64,000 bases of DNA, taken from the NCBI GenBank assembly GCA_963761445.1, contig CAVXHV010000001.1, positions 496,001-560,000 on the forward strand, read 5' to 3'. Shown here in pieces: positions 47,484 through 56,330 of this stretch (position 1 is its first letter; every line of letters begins with the position of its first letter). The position numbers and the translations under genes are program-made. This stretch comes from CAVXHV01 sp963761445. GTDB taxonomy: Bacteria; Planctomycetota; Planctomycetia; Isosphaerales; Isosphaeraceae. The notes under the pieces are model-generated. The model did not search any database. It had not been told where the DNA came from and worked only from the letters and a program-made list of their open reading frames with translations.

Positions 47484-48512
47484 ATGGCATTTTCCGACGA
47501 TCTGCGCCGGTACGGGCCGGGCGTCAAGAATCGACTCTCGCGCGAGGCGGCGCTCGCCTACTGCGCGCGGCTGGCGGCAGAGCACTACGAGAATTTCAGC
47601 GTCGTGACCTGGCTGACTCCGCGCGAGCATCGGCCGGCATTTCGGAGCATCTACGCTTTCTGCCGCTGGTCGGATGACCTGGGCGACGAAGTCGGCGACC
47701 CTCAGCGATCGCGGGAGCTGCTATCGTGGTGGCGCGACGAACTCCGGGCGATGTATCGGGGCGAGACGAGCCACCCGGTGATGATCGCGCTTGTGGAGAC
47801 GGTCGAGCGATACCGCATTCCGATCGAGCCATTCGAACGGCTGATCTCGGCGTTCGAGCAGGATCAGGAAGTCACTGACTACGAGACGTTTGAGCAGTTG
47901 CTTGACTATTGCGAGCGATCGGCCAATCCGGTTGGGCAGCTTGTGCTTCACGTGGCCGGCGCCTTTGAGGCGGAGAATGTGCGCGTGGCCGATTCGATCT
48001 GCACGGGCTTGCAGCTTGCGAACTTCTGGCAGGACGTGGCGCGCGATCTGGCGATCGGCAGGATCTACCTGCCTCGCGAGGATCGGGATCGGTTCGGCTG
48101 TTCCGAGGGCGAGCTGCGGGCGGGAGTTTGTACGCCGGCCTACCGCCAGTTGATGGAGTTTGAAGTTGGGCGGGCGCGGGGGTTCTTTACCGAGGGGCGT
48201 TCTCTGGTGCGCCGGGTGCCGCGAGGGGTGGCGGTCGACGTCGATCTTTTCGTGCGTGGCGGCCTGGCCATTCTTGATGCGATCGAAGCGAGAGGCTTCG
48301 ACGTACTGTCCGCGCGACCGAGTCTTTCGCGCTCAACCAAGCTGCGATTGATTGCGCGAGCGGCCGCGGCGCAGGGGATGAATGCGCTGGCGCGGATGTT
48401 GTTGCGAGGCGCGAGGATGGGCAGGAACGGCGGGATGCGCGATGCACGGGATCGCGAACTTCGATCGCAATCGGTAACGATTTCGCACCCGAGCGGGGAG
48501 GAATCGCGGTGA
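47484..48512 (+). CDS. hpnC: Squalene synthase-family protein HpnC
   Basis: First gene of a three-gene squalene set. The 342-residue product starts MAFSDDLRRYGPGVKNRLS and has the prenyl-transferase Asp-rich motif FCRWSDDLGDE, YCERSANPVGQLVLH and the second motif NFWQDVARDLAIGRIYLP. HpnC converts presqualene diphosphate to hydroxysqualene. The stop overlaps the GTG start of hpnD by four bases. The frame upstream is open much further but is antisense to the SNF2 gene. Confidence 0.93.
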   Translation: MAFSDDLRRYGPGVKNRLSREAALAYCARLAAEHYENFSVVTWLTPREHRPAFRSIYAFCRWSDDLGDEVGDPQRSRELLSWWRDELRAMYRGETSHPVMIALVETVERYRIPIEPFERLISAFEQDQEVTDYETFEQLLDYCERSANPVGQLVLHVAGAFEAENVRVADSICTGLQLANFWQDVARDLAIGRIYLPREDRDRFGCSEGELRAGVCTPAYRQLMEFEVGRARGFFTEGRSLVRRVPRGVAVDVDLFVRGGLAILDAIEARGFDVLSARPSLSRSTKLRLIARAAAAQGMNALARMLLRGARMGRNGGMRDARDRELRSQSVTISHPSGEESR

Positions 48513-49483
48513 GCACAACGGAGGCGATTCAATCGAGCTATCGCTTTTGCGCCGCGTTGTCGCGACGGGAGGCACGGCATTTCTTTCACGCGTTTCTGTT
48601 GTTGCCCCGATCTCGAAGGAGGTCCATGTGCGCGCTTTACGCGTTCTTGCGGCACACGGACGATCTGGCGGATGAAGCCGGGCCGGCTGAATGGAAGGCG
48701 GAAGCGATTCGTTCGTGGCGGCTCGAGTTCGATGCCGCGCTTGAGGGTCGGGAGAGTCGCTGGCCGGGCCTGCCTGCCGTGGCGGACACGGTTGCCCGCC
48801 ATGGAATTCCCGTGCATCTGCTGCATGAAGTGATCGACGGCGTATCCATGGATATCGAGCCGCGCGGATACGCGACGTTTGCGGATCTGGCGGAATACTG
48901 CCATCGGGTCGCGTCGGTCGTCGGCATATGTTGTCTGTACGTCTGGGGATATCGTTCCCAAGGGGGAAGGGCCGAGCAGCTTGCCGAAAGATGTGGTCTT
49001 GCACTGCAGCTCACCAACATCATTCGCGACGTGCGATGCGACGCGTGCAACGGGCGGATCTACCTTCCGGAAGATGATCTTGCGCGTTTCGGCGTGGGGC
49101 CGGAGGACTTGATCGCCACTGGTGCGCCTTGCGACGGACTGCGTGCACTGCTTGCATTCCAAGCACAGCGCGCGTTTGAGTATTACGAGGCGGGGCGTGA
49201 GCTCTTACCGCTCATTGCATCTGTGGGCAGGCCGGTGCTTCTGGCGATTCTTGGTACATACCGAGGTTTGCTCGACGAGATCGTGAGCCGGAACTACAAC
49301 GTTCTTGACGGTCGCATTTCTGTTTCGCACTGGCGTAAGGCAGCCGTGGTGTTCCGCGCTGGCGGCCGGCTTCACTTCACGAGATGCAGGCCAAGACTTC
49401 GGCGGGACAAGCGACGAACAAGCACATCCAAAACACGACTGAGATGCAGACCATTCCGAAGCCCCCTGCTCCGCATGTCGTGA
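48509..49483 (+). CDS. hpnD: Presqualene diphosphate synthase HpnD; C terminus possibly frameshifted
   Basis: HpnD condenses two farnesyl diphosphates to presqualene diphosphate. Seen: FHAFLLLPRSRRRSMCALYA, the Asp-rich motif RHTDDLADEAG, YCHRVASVVGICCLYVWGY and LQLTNIIRDVRCDACNGRIY. The frame as given ends at 49483, inside hpnE. If one base is removed near 49355 the tail becomes VVFRA-AAGFTSRDAGQDFGG and stops at 49442, two bases before the hpnE ATG, which is a tidier operon arrangement. GTG start at 48509 overlaps hpnC. Confidence 0.92.
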   Translation: MSTTEAIQSSYRFCAALSRREARHFFHAFLLLPRSRRRSMCALYAFLRHTDDLADEAGPAEWKAEAIRSWRLEFDAALEGRESRWPGLPAVADTVARHGIPVHLLHEVIDGVSMDIEPRGYATFADLAEYCHRVASVVGICCLYVWGYRSQGGRAEQLAERCGLALQLTNIIRDVRCDACNGRIYLPEDDLARFGVGPEDLIATGAPCDGLRALLAFQAQRAFEYYEAGRELLPLIASVGRPVLLAILGTYRGLLDEIVSRNYNVLDGRISVSHWRKAAVVFRAGGRLHFTRCRPRLRRDKRRTSTSKTRLRCRPFRSPLLRMS

Positions 49484-50961
49484 TTGTCGGCGGCGGACTC
49501 GCGGGCCTTGCTGTCACCTCGTGTCTGGTGAATCGTGGTTTGCGGCTCACGCTACTCGAGAGCCGGCCGAGGCTCGGAGGCCGCGCGAGCTCGTTTCAAG
49601 ATCCGGCGACCGATGAGCTTGTGGACAATTGTCAGCACGTCAGTATGGCCTGCTGTACGAACCTTGCAGACTTTTGCCGGAGGGTGGGGATCGATACGCT
49701 GCTTCGTCGCGAGCGCGAGCTGATTTTCCTGGACTGCGACGGCAAAGTCTCGCGATTCCGGGCGGGGTTGCTTCCCGCGCCTTTTCACCTTGCCGGCAGC
49801 TTTCTGCGAGCTCGGTTCCTGGGAGTTGGGGAAAAACTGCAGCTTGCGTGGGGCCTGGCGCGGCTGGCTTGTGGTCGCGATGAACGGCCTGGAGAGTCGT
49901 TCGAGAGCTGGCTGGTGCGGCACGGACAAGGCCGACGCGTCATCAAACTGTTCTGGGAGACCGTGCTGGTTTCCGCCTTGAACGAGCGGATCGGTCAGAT
50001 GGATGTCGGTTATGCGCGCAAGGTGTTCCTCGACGGCTTCCTGCGCAGTCGCGACGGTTTTCAACTCGAAATCCCGATCGTCCCACTGGGAGAGCTCTAC
50101 GGAACGCGGTTGGAAAGCTGGCTAGCGAAGCAAGGCGTGACGGTTCGTCTCAAGACTGGAATTGAGAAAATCGTTTGTGACGACGACGGCACGGCTTGCG
50201 GAGTGGCGCTTCGGACGGGGCAGTTACTCGACGCGGACATGATCATTCTTGCCGTTCCCTTCGATCGGGTCATGCGCCTGGTTCCCGAAGCGTTGCGCAA
50301 GAAGATTCCGGCTCTGGAGCGTCTCAACTGCCTGCGTGCCGCTCCGATCGCGGGGGTGCATCTCTGGTTCAACACGCCGGTGTGCCCGTTCGATCACGTG
50401 GTGACTCCGGGGCGACTCATCCAGTGGGTGTTCAATCACACGGCGATTCAGGGGCGAGGCGTGCCGATTTCCTGTGAAGGCACTGAGGCTGCGGCAGCAC
50501 AGCGGGACTTCGCTGCCTCCGGAGCGGGCCAGTATCTCCAGGTGGTCATCAGTGCGTCGCACGACCTGCTGGCGCTCGACAAGAGCGCGATTCGCGATAG
50601 GGTCCTGGCGGAATTGGCCGAGATATGGCCGGCGGTCAGAACGGCGAGTCTCTTGAGATGGTGGGTGGTTGTCGAACACGGGGCGACTTTCTCCGTCAGG
50701 CCAGGTGTCGATGCGCTTCGCCTCGCTCAACGAACCGGTGCTGACGGGCTATTTCTGGCCGGGGATTGGACCAGCACGAGCTGGCCCGCCACGATGGAAG
50801 GGGCGGTTCGAAGCGGGTATCTGGCGGCGCAGGAAGTACTGAAGTCGCTCGATCAGCCGGCTCGGCTCATCCGACCGGGGCTCAAGCAAGGCTGGCTCGC
50901 GGGTTGGTTGTTCGGCGCCGCGGAGTCCGCACCGTCGCTGACAATCAACAATGGGAACTGA
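49444..50961 (+). CDS. hpnE: Hydroxysqualene dehydroxylase HpnE
   Basis: FAD-dependent enzyme that reduces hydroxysqualene to squalene, completing the HpnCDE route. From ATG 49444 (MQTIPKPPAPHVVIVGGGLA) the FAD-binding GGGLAGL motif is followed by LESRPRLGGRASSF, VDNCQHV, WETVLVSALNER and the C-terminal FAD motif LFLAGDWTSTSWPATMEGAV. About 505 residues. A longer start at 49384 would overlap hpnD. No hopene cyclase gene follows in the window, so squalene's use (hopanoids, sterols or other) is not shown here. Confidence 0.94.
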   Translation: MQTIPKPPAPHVVIVGGGLAGLAVTSCLVNRGLRLTLLESRPRLGGRASSFQDPATDELVDNCQHVSMACCTNLADFCRRVGIDTLLRRERELIFLDCDGKVSRFRAGLLPAPFHLAGSFLRARFLGVGEKLQLAWGLARLACGRDERPGESFESWLVRHGQGRRVIKLFWETVLVSALNERIGQMDVGYARKVFLDGFLRSRDGFQLEIPIVPLGELYGTRLESWLAKQGVTVRLKTGIEKIVCDDDGTACGVALRTGQLLDADMIILAVPFDRVMRLVPEALRKKIPALERLNCLRAAPIAGVHLWFNTPVCPFDHVVTPGRLIQWVFNHTAIQGRGVPISCEGTEAAAAQRDFAASGAGQYLQVVISASHDLLALDKSAIRDRVLAELAEIWPAVRTASLLRWWVVVEHGATFSVRPGVDALRLAQRTGADGLFLAGDWTSTSWPATMEGAVRSGYLAAQEVLKSLDQPARLIRPGLKQGWLAGWLFGAAESAPSLTINNGN

Positions 50962-51012
50962 ACTCGACGCTTTCCAGCCGTGACGCGCGAGTCGAGAAGG
51001 GAGGAGAAGAAC

Positions 51013-52368
51013 TCAGGCTAACCGAATCAACGACATCCGGCGGGCTCGGAGGCGCCGTGATACGACGAATGCGATGGCGGCGAGGCCCCACATTGCCAGC
51101 GTGGCCGGCTCTGGAATCGGGGGAGGCGCAGGATTCAGTTCCTGGGCACCGAGCAGGCTGTTGGACGCCGGTTGATTTTGCGCGGCAAGGGCTTGATTGA
51201 TGGCCTGGGCCGCCGCACTGCTGAATGTCGCACCTGGGTTCACCATCATCGCCCAACTCGCCAATTTGGAGTCAATGAAATTGCCCGTGGTGTCGTAGTT
51301 CTCGGGCACGCCGAAGGCGAGCATGAGCTCGTGAGAGATGTTGTGAGCGACGATCCATTCGAGCTGGTCGAGCGAACTGGCGGACTGGGCGATTTGATCA
51401 ATGAAGCTGAACCCGTTGGCTCCGACCTGGGTCATTCCGATCGCGCTGGGGAGGGAGGAACTGGCGGTATTCGAGACGAGGCTGATGGTATGGAGTGCGG
51501 AAACATTGGGATTCTCGGTCAGCGAGACCGAGATGCCGCTCTGGCTGAAAGTTTGCTGCACTCTCTGGAGGACTGTGCTGTCGAAGCTCTGGATCTGCTG
51601 GGCGGTGGGTTGACCGCCGAAGAAGCTGGTCAACTGGCCGCTGTTGTACCAGGGTTGAGCACCGCCGGTGGTGATGGCGGCTGCCAGCGGGTAAGGGCCG
51701 TTACCGACATTGATAAAGGCTTGGACGGGCGCGGATGCGGCAATAGGAGCGGGTGCGACGACCGAGAGGCTGGTCGTCGCTGCGGCGAGATGGTTACTCA
51801 GCTTGCGAGGTATTCGTGACAACTGAGAGTGGTGTGGACGTAATGGGTGGCACGTTTGAGGGTTGCGAAGAGACCGGCTGGATATGCGAAAGAGGCTGGA
51901 CGGTTGATGGCTGCGGGGTGGTGGCAGCGATTGGAGTCGATGATTGCCAGCTAGCGGGAGCCGTGTAAGTGGGGACTGGAACTGGCGGCGCCGGTGTGGG
52001 GGCACTTGCGCAGGAGCTGACGGCGGTGAGTTTGCGGTGGTTTGATTTTGGGTTGGTGGTGATGACGGAAGCGAAGCGCTAAGAGTGGCCGCTTGAACCG
52101 GGGCGAGCGGTGAGGATGCGTCCGGTGCGACGGATGTGGTTTGAATTGGGGTTGCCGGGGTGGTCGTCGGCGAGGCTTGAACCTGGGCTAGAGGGGTTTG
52201 CGAGGTGGTGTATGCGAGGGGACCGGTACCGGGAACTCCAGAGGGCGCCGCCAGATAGACAACCCAGTTATCCAGTCCGCTCGGCCAGGAGATAGCGTCC
52301 GCGTGTGCAGTGCCGGCGATTGTGCCACAGATCAACAGGGGCAAGATGAGCATTTTCCAAGCGGACAT
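51013..52368 (-). CDS. PEP-CTERM sorted exoprotein with degenerate metalloprotease-like region
   Basis: From ATG 52368 the signal peptide is MSAWKMLILPLLICGTIAGT then AHADA. A Pro/Thr/Ser-rich stretch follows; between about 51780 and 52010 the frame seems displaced by two compensating indels, since another frame there gives the same style of sequence (APTPAPPVPVPTYTAPASWQ). The C-terminal domain contains AHNISHELMLAFGVPENYD, resembling zinc sites of HExxH type but with the second His missing, and WAMMVNPGATFS. The end is a PEP-CTERM signal: PIPEPATLAMWGLAAIAFVV then an Arg-rich tail (RRLRARR). Likely exosortase-processed and surface-exposed. Confidence 0.85.
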   Translation of the reverse strand: MSAWKMLILPLLICGTIAGTAHADAISWPSGLDNWVVYLAAPSGVPGTGPLAYTTSQTPLAQVQASPTTTPATPIQTTSVAPDASSPLAPVQAATLSASLPSSPPTQNQTTANSPPSAPAQVPPHRRRQFQSPLTRLPLAGNHRLQSLPPPRSHQPSSLFRISSRSLRNPQTCHPLRPHHSQLSRIPRKLSNHLAAATTSLSVVAPAPIAASAPVQAFINVGNGPYPLAAAITTGGAQPWYNSGQLTSFFGGQPTAQQIQSFDSTVLQRVQQTFSQSGISVSLTENPNVSALHTISLVSNTASSSLPSAIGMTQVGANGFSFIDQIAQSASSLDQLEWIVAHNISHELMLAFGVPENYDTTGNFIDSKLASWAMMVNPGATFSSAAAQAINQALAAQNQPASNSLLGAQELNPAPPPIPEPATLAMWGLAAIAFVVSRRLRARRMSLIRLA

Positions 52369-52848
52369 CGCGAACCTCCTGTTCCAGCCGAAGGGGCACG
52401 CCGTCATGACGGCCCCTGCCGCCACTTCAAATTCGTCCGAGTCGCCGAGGCAGCCCCAGTCGTGTGCGCGTACATTATCGCTTTGGATTTTGCGGGTCGA
52501 CTTGAAGCCCGAGGCGGGAGCGAAGTGAAGTGCGATCGACCGGCGTGTTGAGCAATTGCCGTGCCAGATACCATGCGAGGGTGGGACATCAGCGACAGCG
52601 CGACGATCGGCGGGGCGTCGAGTTTGCCTTAAGTAAGGAATTTGATGTCTGTTCAGAGAATTTGTCGTGGGTGCGAATGAAGGTCCGAGCCGGTGGCTGT
52701 CGCGGATTCTCCGAATTCTGTCGGTCTGGTTGTTCTTACAAAACGCGAGCGTTGTTGCAATCGCGTTGCACGAAAGGAGAAAGCTGAACTCATGCGTGCT
52801 TTTTTCCGGGGCGAGTCCGACCGGGGGCTATTCGGACGAAACTGGCGC
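52369..52848. other. Intergenic region, no supported gene
   Basis: Lies between two minus-strand genes and contains only shadow frames. I saw no clear promoter or RNA element. Confidence 0.5.
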
Positions 52849-53226
52849 TCAGTAGGCACTGGGGTGCCGGCCAGCGCCCAGGATGCTACAGGCTTGGATC
52901 ACCTCAAGGCCCAGCACCTTCGCCCGAGCAAGAATCTCAGGAGATTCCGAGCCGGGATTGAGCCAGAGCTCGCCGACGGTCTTGCGCACCAATTCATCGA
53001 GCAGCGCGAGACCAATTTTCGGAGGTACATAGAAGCTGACCTGGTCGAGTGCGGTCACGGGAAGGGAGTCCAGGTTCGGGTAAGCGGTCAAGCCCTCCAC
53101 TTGCTTGAGCATGGGATGGATGGGAAAGACGGTCCAACCCGCGTCGTGAAACGCGCGAACTGCCTTGTTCCCGAACTTCGTCCGATCGGCGCTGGCACCA
53201 ACCACGGCAATCGTCTGGGCGAACAT
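52849..53226 (-). CDS. CoA-binding domain protein (YccU-like)
   Basis: A small Rossmann-fold protein, about 125 residues from ATG 53226 (MFAQTIAVVGASADRTKFGN). Seen: the nucleotide-binding GASADRTKFGN, the NKAVRAFHDAGWTVFPIHP block, SFYVPPKIG and LNPGSESPEILARAKVLGLE, then QACSILGAG. These proteins bind coenzyme A; their physiological role is unclear. Length and motifs match the family. It is divergent from ribBA. Confidence 0.9.
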   Translation of the reverse strand: MFAQTIAVVGASADRTKFGNKAVRAFHDAGWTVFPIHPMLKQVEGLTAYPNLDSLPVTALDQVSFYVPPKIGLALLDELVRKTVGELWLNPGSESPEILARAKVLGLEVIQACSILGAGRHPSAY

Positions 53227-53574
53227 TATCGCTGCCTCCATCGTGTCTTGTGGTACCGAAACGCGACTGTTGTGGGTAGGAGCCCCGGCCGAGTTTTCGA
53301 GGGCAGATCTGATCGCACCCGCACCGGGTCATGGAGAACTCCCAAGAAGCCGAGCCATTTTCTGGCACTCTTCTCCGGATCTTGTTGATGATAAACGCGG
53401 GGGATTGGGTGCGCACAGGCTCACCACGGCTGTTGGCAAGCGAAGGGTGGGAGTTGGAATCCTGCAGCTCGAATGAGATAGCGATGCGCCGCGAACGACT
53501 TCGGGTACAATCGAAAGTTGGACGATCGCGGGTATGCGAGGATGGGTGGGCTCAGCCGAAGATGGGACCAGATG
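53227..53574. other. Divergent intergenic region upstream of ribBA
   Basis: I looked for an FMN riboswitch (RFN) before ribBA and did not recognise its conserved blocks. A TACAAT near 53510 might be a -10 box for ribBA but lacks a clear -35. Confidence 0.4.
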
Positions 53575-54840
53575 TCTTTCGTACTGGAATTGGCCATGCA
53601 CGATGAACTCTCGAGGATCGACGATGCGTTGCAGGCGCTTCGGGCAGGCGGTGTCGTCATCGTTGTCGACGATGAGGACCGCGAGAACGAGGGTGACTTT
53701 GTGGTGGCAGCCGAAAAGGTGAGTCCCGAGACGATCGAGTTCATGATCACGCACGGGCGCGGGCTGTTGTGCATGCCGATTCTTCCTGACGCGGCGAGCC
53801 GGCTTCAGCTCGGACCCATGGTCGAAAGAAACACAGCCCCACACCAGACGCCGTACACTGTTCCAGTCGATCACGTTTCGTGTCGCACAGGCATCAGCGC
53901 GCAGGAGAGGGCGCGGACGGTTCGAGCGATCATGGACCCGGCGACCCGTCCAGAAGAACTGGTTCGCCCGGGACATCTGTTTCCTCTTGTGGCAAAGGAA
54001 GGGGGCGTGCTTCGGCGGGCCGGGCACACCGAAGCCACTGTCGACCTGGCACGCCTGGCGGGGCTGGCTCCGGCGGGCGTGCTATGCGAAGTGCTCGACG
54101 GCACGGGCGTGGCCAGCCGGCAACGACTGCATGAGATCGGGCGGGAGCATGGTCTGCCAATCGTTTCGATAGAGGGCTTGATTCGATATCGCCGAATGCG
54201 CGAGAAGCTGGTGCATCGGATCGCCGAGGCGGATTTACCGACGCGTTATGGTCGCGGCCGCATCATCGGCTATAGCGTCCAGCACGAGCCCGGCAACGAA
54301 CCGATCGCGATCGTGATGGGCGATCTTGGGGCGGTTGAAACTCCGCTCGTGCGACTGCATTCCTCGTGCTTTACGGGCGATTTGCTCGACTCACTGCGCT
54401 GCGATTGCGGCGACCAACTCCGCATGGCCCTGGCAATGATCGGGGAGGAAGGGGCGGGCGCGCTCATTTATTTGCCGCAGGAGGGGCGTGGGATCGGGCT
54501 GATTGAGAAAATCCGAGCGTATAAACTTCAAGACAGCGGACTGGACACCGTGCAGGCTAACGTCGCACTGGGTTACCGCGCCGACACCCGTGACTATGGC
54601 ATCGGTTTGCAGATCCTCAAAGACCTTGGGCTCTCGCGCGTGCGGCTCTTGACGAATAATCCGAAGAAGACCGACGCATTTGTATACTACGGTTACGAAT
54701 TGACGGTCGTGGACCAAGTTCCCATTGTCGCACCAGACGTTGCCGAGAGGCGGCGGTACCTGGACGCAAAGCGCGACAAGTTGGGACACGCGCTACCGAC
54801 TGCCAGTTGCTGCGAATCGGCCCCGGCAGTGGAGCATTGA
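53575..54840 (+). CDS. ribBA: Bifunctional riboflavin protein RibBA (DHBP synthase / GTP cyclohydrolase II)
   Basis: From ATG 53575, about 421 residues. The N-terminal half is 3,4-dihydroxy-2-butanone-4-phosphate synthase (VVIVVDDEDRENEGDFVVAA, ITHGRGLLCMP, GHTEATVDLARLAG); the C-terminal half is GTP cyclohydrolase II with zinc ligands in SSCFTGDLLDSLRCDCGDQL, then LPQEGRGIGLIEKIRAY and RLLTNNPKK. Both catalytic sites look intact, so it can supply both precursors of riboflavin. An upstream TTG (53518) is less likely. The TlpA-like gene follows after 37 bp. Confidence 0.96.
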   Translation, partial: SFVLELAMHDELSRIDDALQALRAGGVVIVVDDEDRENEGDFVVAAEKVSPETIEFMITHGRGLLCMPILPDAASRLQLGPMVERNTAPHQTPYTVPVDHVSCRTGISAQERARTVRAIMDPATRPEELVRPGHLFPLVAKEGGVLRRAGHTEATVDLARLAGLAPAGVLCEVLDGTGVASRQRLHEIGREHGLPIVSIEGLIRYRRMREKLVHRIAEADLPTRYGRGRIIGYSVQHEPGNEPIAIVMGDLGAVETPLVRLHSSCFTGDLLDSLRCDCGDQLRMALAMIGEEGAGALIYLPQEGRGIGLIEKIRAYKLQDSGLDTVQANVALGYRADTRDYGIGLQILKDLGLSRVRLLTNNPKKTDAFVYYGYELTVVDQVPIVAPDVAERRRYLDAKRDKLGHALPTASCCESAPAVEH

Positions 54841-54877
54841 GGCCGGTGACGTGGCTTTATCACGCGAAGGAACTTCG

Positions 54878-56320
54878 ATGTTCACGAACCGCGACGAACG
54901 ACCAAATCGGCCGGAGCCGAGGAACCGCGCGATTCTCCTTTCGCTGGGTCTGGCACTTGGATTCGGCTCATCAGTCTGCGGCCAGACTGTCGAGAAGAAC
55001 TTGATCGAGCCGGGGCTGAAGAAAGACAACCCCAGGGCCCGCGCCCTCTTCGAGGAAGTAGCCAACGCATACAAGGCACTGAATTGTTATTCGGACAACG
55101 GGGAGTTTGTCCTTGCGTTCAAGGTCGGCGGCATCGCCCAGAAGCAAGTGCTTCCGATGAAGATGACATTCGCGCGGCCGAATAAACTCGATTTCGATGG
55201 CGGACAAGTACGCATTACCGGTGACGGTGTAACGCTGACGACGGCCGTGCTCCCTCTGAAGCGCTACACGGTCATGCCGGCTCCGAAGACGCTTGGGATC
55301 GAAACGTTTCGTGAGGGGCCGATCGGAGCCATGATCTTTGGCGGCCCGGCGGGTCCGCCGATGTTTGTTTTGTTGAATTTTCTAATGGGAGTGGACCCGG
55401 CGGTGGGCATCGCGCAAATCGGCGGCACGCTGCAATTACCTCCGGCGCCTCTCGCCGACCTGCGAACAGCCGACACCAAGGCGAAGCGCGTTGCATTAAT
55501 GATCGAATTCGCCGACCGAACGAACCGGTTCATGCTGAACGTCGATCCAGCCACCAAGCTGCTCTCCTCGATTGAGATCATGGTCGATCCGGAACAGCTC
55601 GCGCGAGTAGTACCCAAGGGACAAGAAATTGCTGTCGAGTGGTTCGGCTGGAAGTCCGGCACGATCGCGACCGAACTTCCGAAGCAGTATAGTTTTGTGT
55701 ATAAAGCACCGAACGGCTTTACCAAGATTGACTCGCTTGCGGAGCGGGAGGCTCCGACAGGACATGGCTTACTCGGTAAACCCGCGCCGGCATTTACCCT
55801 GACTGTCCTCGACGGGGTGGGAAAGACCAAGACCATCACGAAGGCCGAACTGGCCGGCAAGGTGGTCGTGATTGACTTTTGGGCCACGTGGTGCGCACCG
55901 TGCATGCAGGAGCTTCCAGAGATCCAGAAACTCGTCGAGTCGTACGCGGCTTCCAAGAAAGACGTAGTGATCGTGGCGCTGAGCCAAGACAACGAGCCAG
56001 CCGAACTGTCACAAGTCCGAAGCCTTGTCGAAAAGACGATCTCCGATAGGAAACTCAGTTTGTCGATAGCCCCTGTGGGCTTGATCGGACTGGATCCGAG
56101 CAGGTCGGTGGGTGGAACCTTCGAGCTGCAGGGTTATCCCACGCTCGTGATCCTTGACCAACAGGGAATCGTGCAGGCCGTGCACGTCGGATATGATTCG
56201 ACATCCAGTGTGCCGCTGAACAAGGCAATCGCCAACGAGATCGACACCCTGCTCGGCGGGAAGCCTCTTGCGCCGAGCGCCGAGTCCGGCAAGCAGGCAG
56301 AGGTAAAGATCGAGAAGTAA
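54878..56320 (+). CDS. Exported TlpA-like thiol-disulfide protein with N-terminal lipoprotein-like domain
   Basis: 480 residues. Signal sequence NRAILLSLGLALGFGSSVCG (residues ~16-36). The middle (about 50-290) looks like a DUF2092-type or LolA-like beta domain (GEFVLAFKVGGIAQKQVLPM, RPNKLDFDGGQVRITGDG). The C-terminal thioredoxin domain has the redox site WATWCAPCMQELPEI and the cis-Pro region LQGYPTLVILDQQG. It probably reduces or isomerises periplasmic disulfides while binding a lipid or small hydrophobic ligand (inference). The frame is intact. Confidence 0.85.
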   Translation: MFTNRDERPNRPEPRNRAILLSLGLALGFGSSVCGQTVEKNLIEPGLKKDNPRARALFEEVANAYKALNCYSDNGEFVLAFKVGGIAQKQVLPMKMTFARPNKLDFDGGQVRITGDGVTLTTAVLPLKRYTVMPAPKTLGIETFREGPIGAMIFGGPAGPPMFVLLNFLMGVDPAVGIAQIGGTLQLPPAPLADLRTADTKAKRVALMIEFADRTNRFMLNVDPATKLLSSIEIMVDPEQLARVVPKGQEIAVEWFGWKSGTIATELPKQYSFVYKAPNGFTKIDSLAEREAPTGHGLLGKPAPAFTLTVLDGVGKTKTITKAELAGKVVVIDFWATWCAPCMQELPEIQKLVESYAASKKDVVIVALSQDNEPAELSQVRSLVEKTISDRKLSLSIAPVGLIGLDPSRSVGGTFELQGYPTLVILDQQGIVQAVHVGYDSTSSVPLNKAIANEIDTLLGGKPLAPSAESGKQAEVKIEK

Positions 56321-56330
56321 TTTAGGAGGA

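Noticed and set aside
44151..48512. A 1453-codon plus-strand open frame
   Set aside because: Most of it is antisense to the Gfo/Idh and SNF2 genes; only its last part, from 47484, is the real hpnC. Long antisense frames are common in high-GC DNA.
53227..53574. FMN riboswitch before ribBA
   Set aside because: No RFN-like conserved blocks or symmetry found.
53329..54027. Minus-strand frame over ribBA
   Set aside because: Antisense shadow of a gene with both RibB and RibA motifs.
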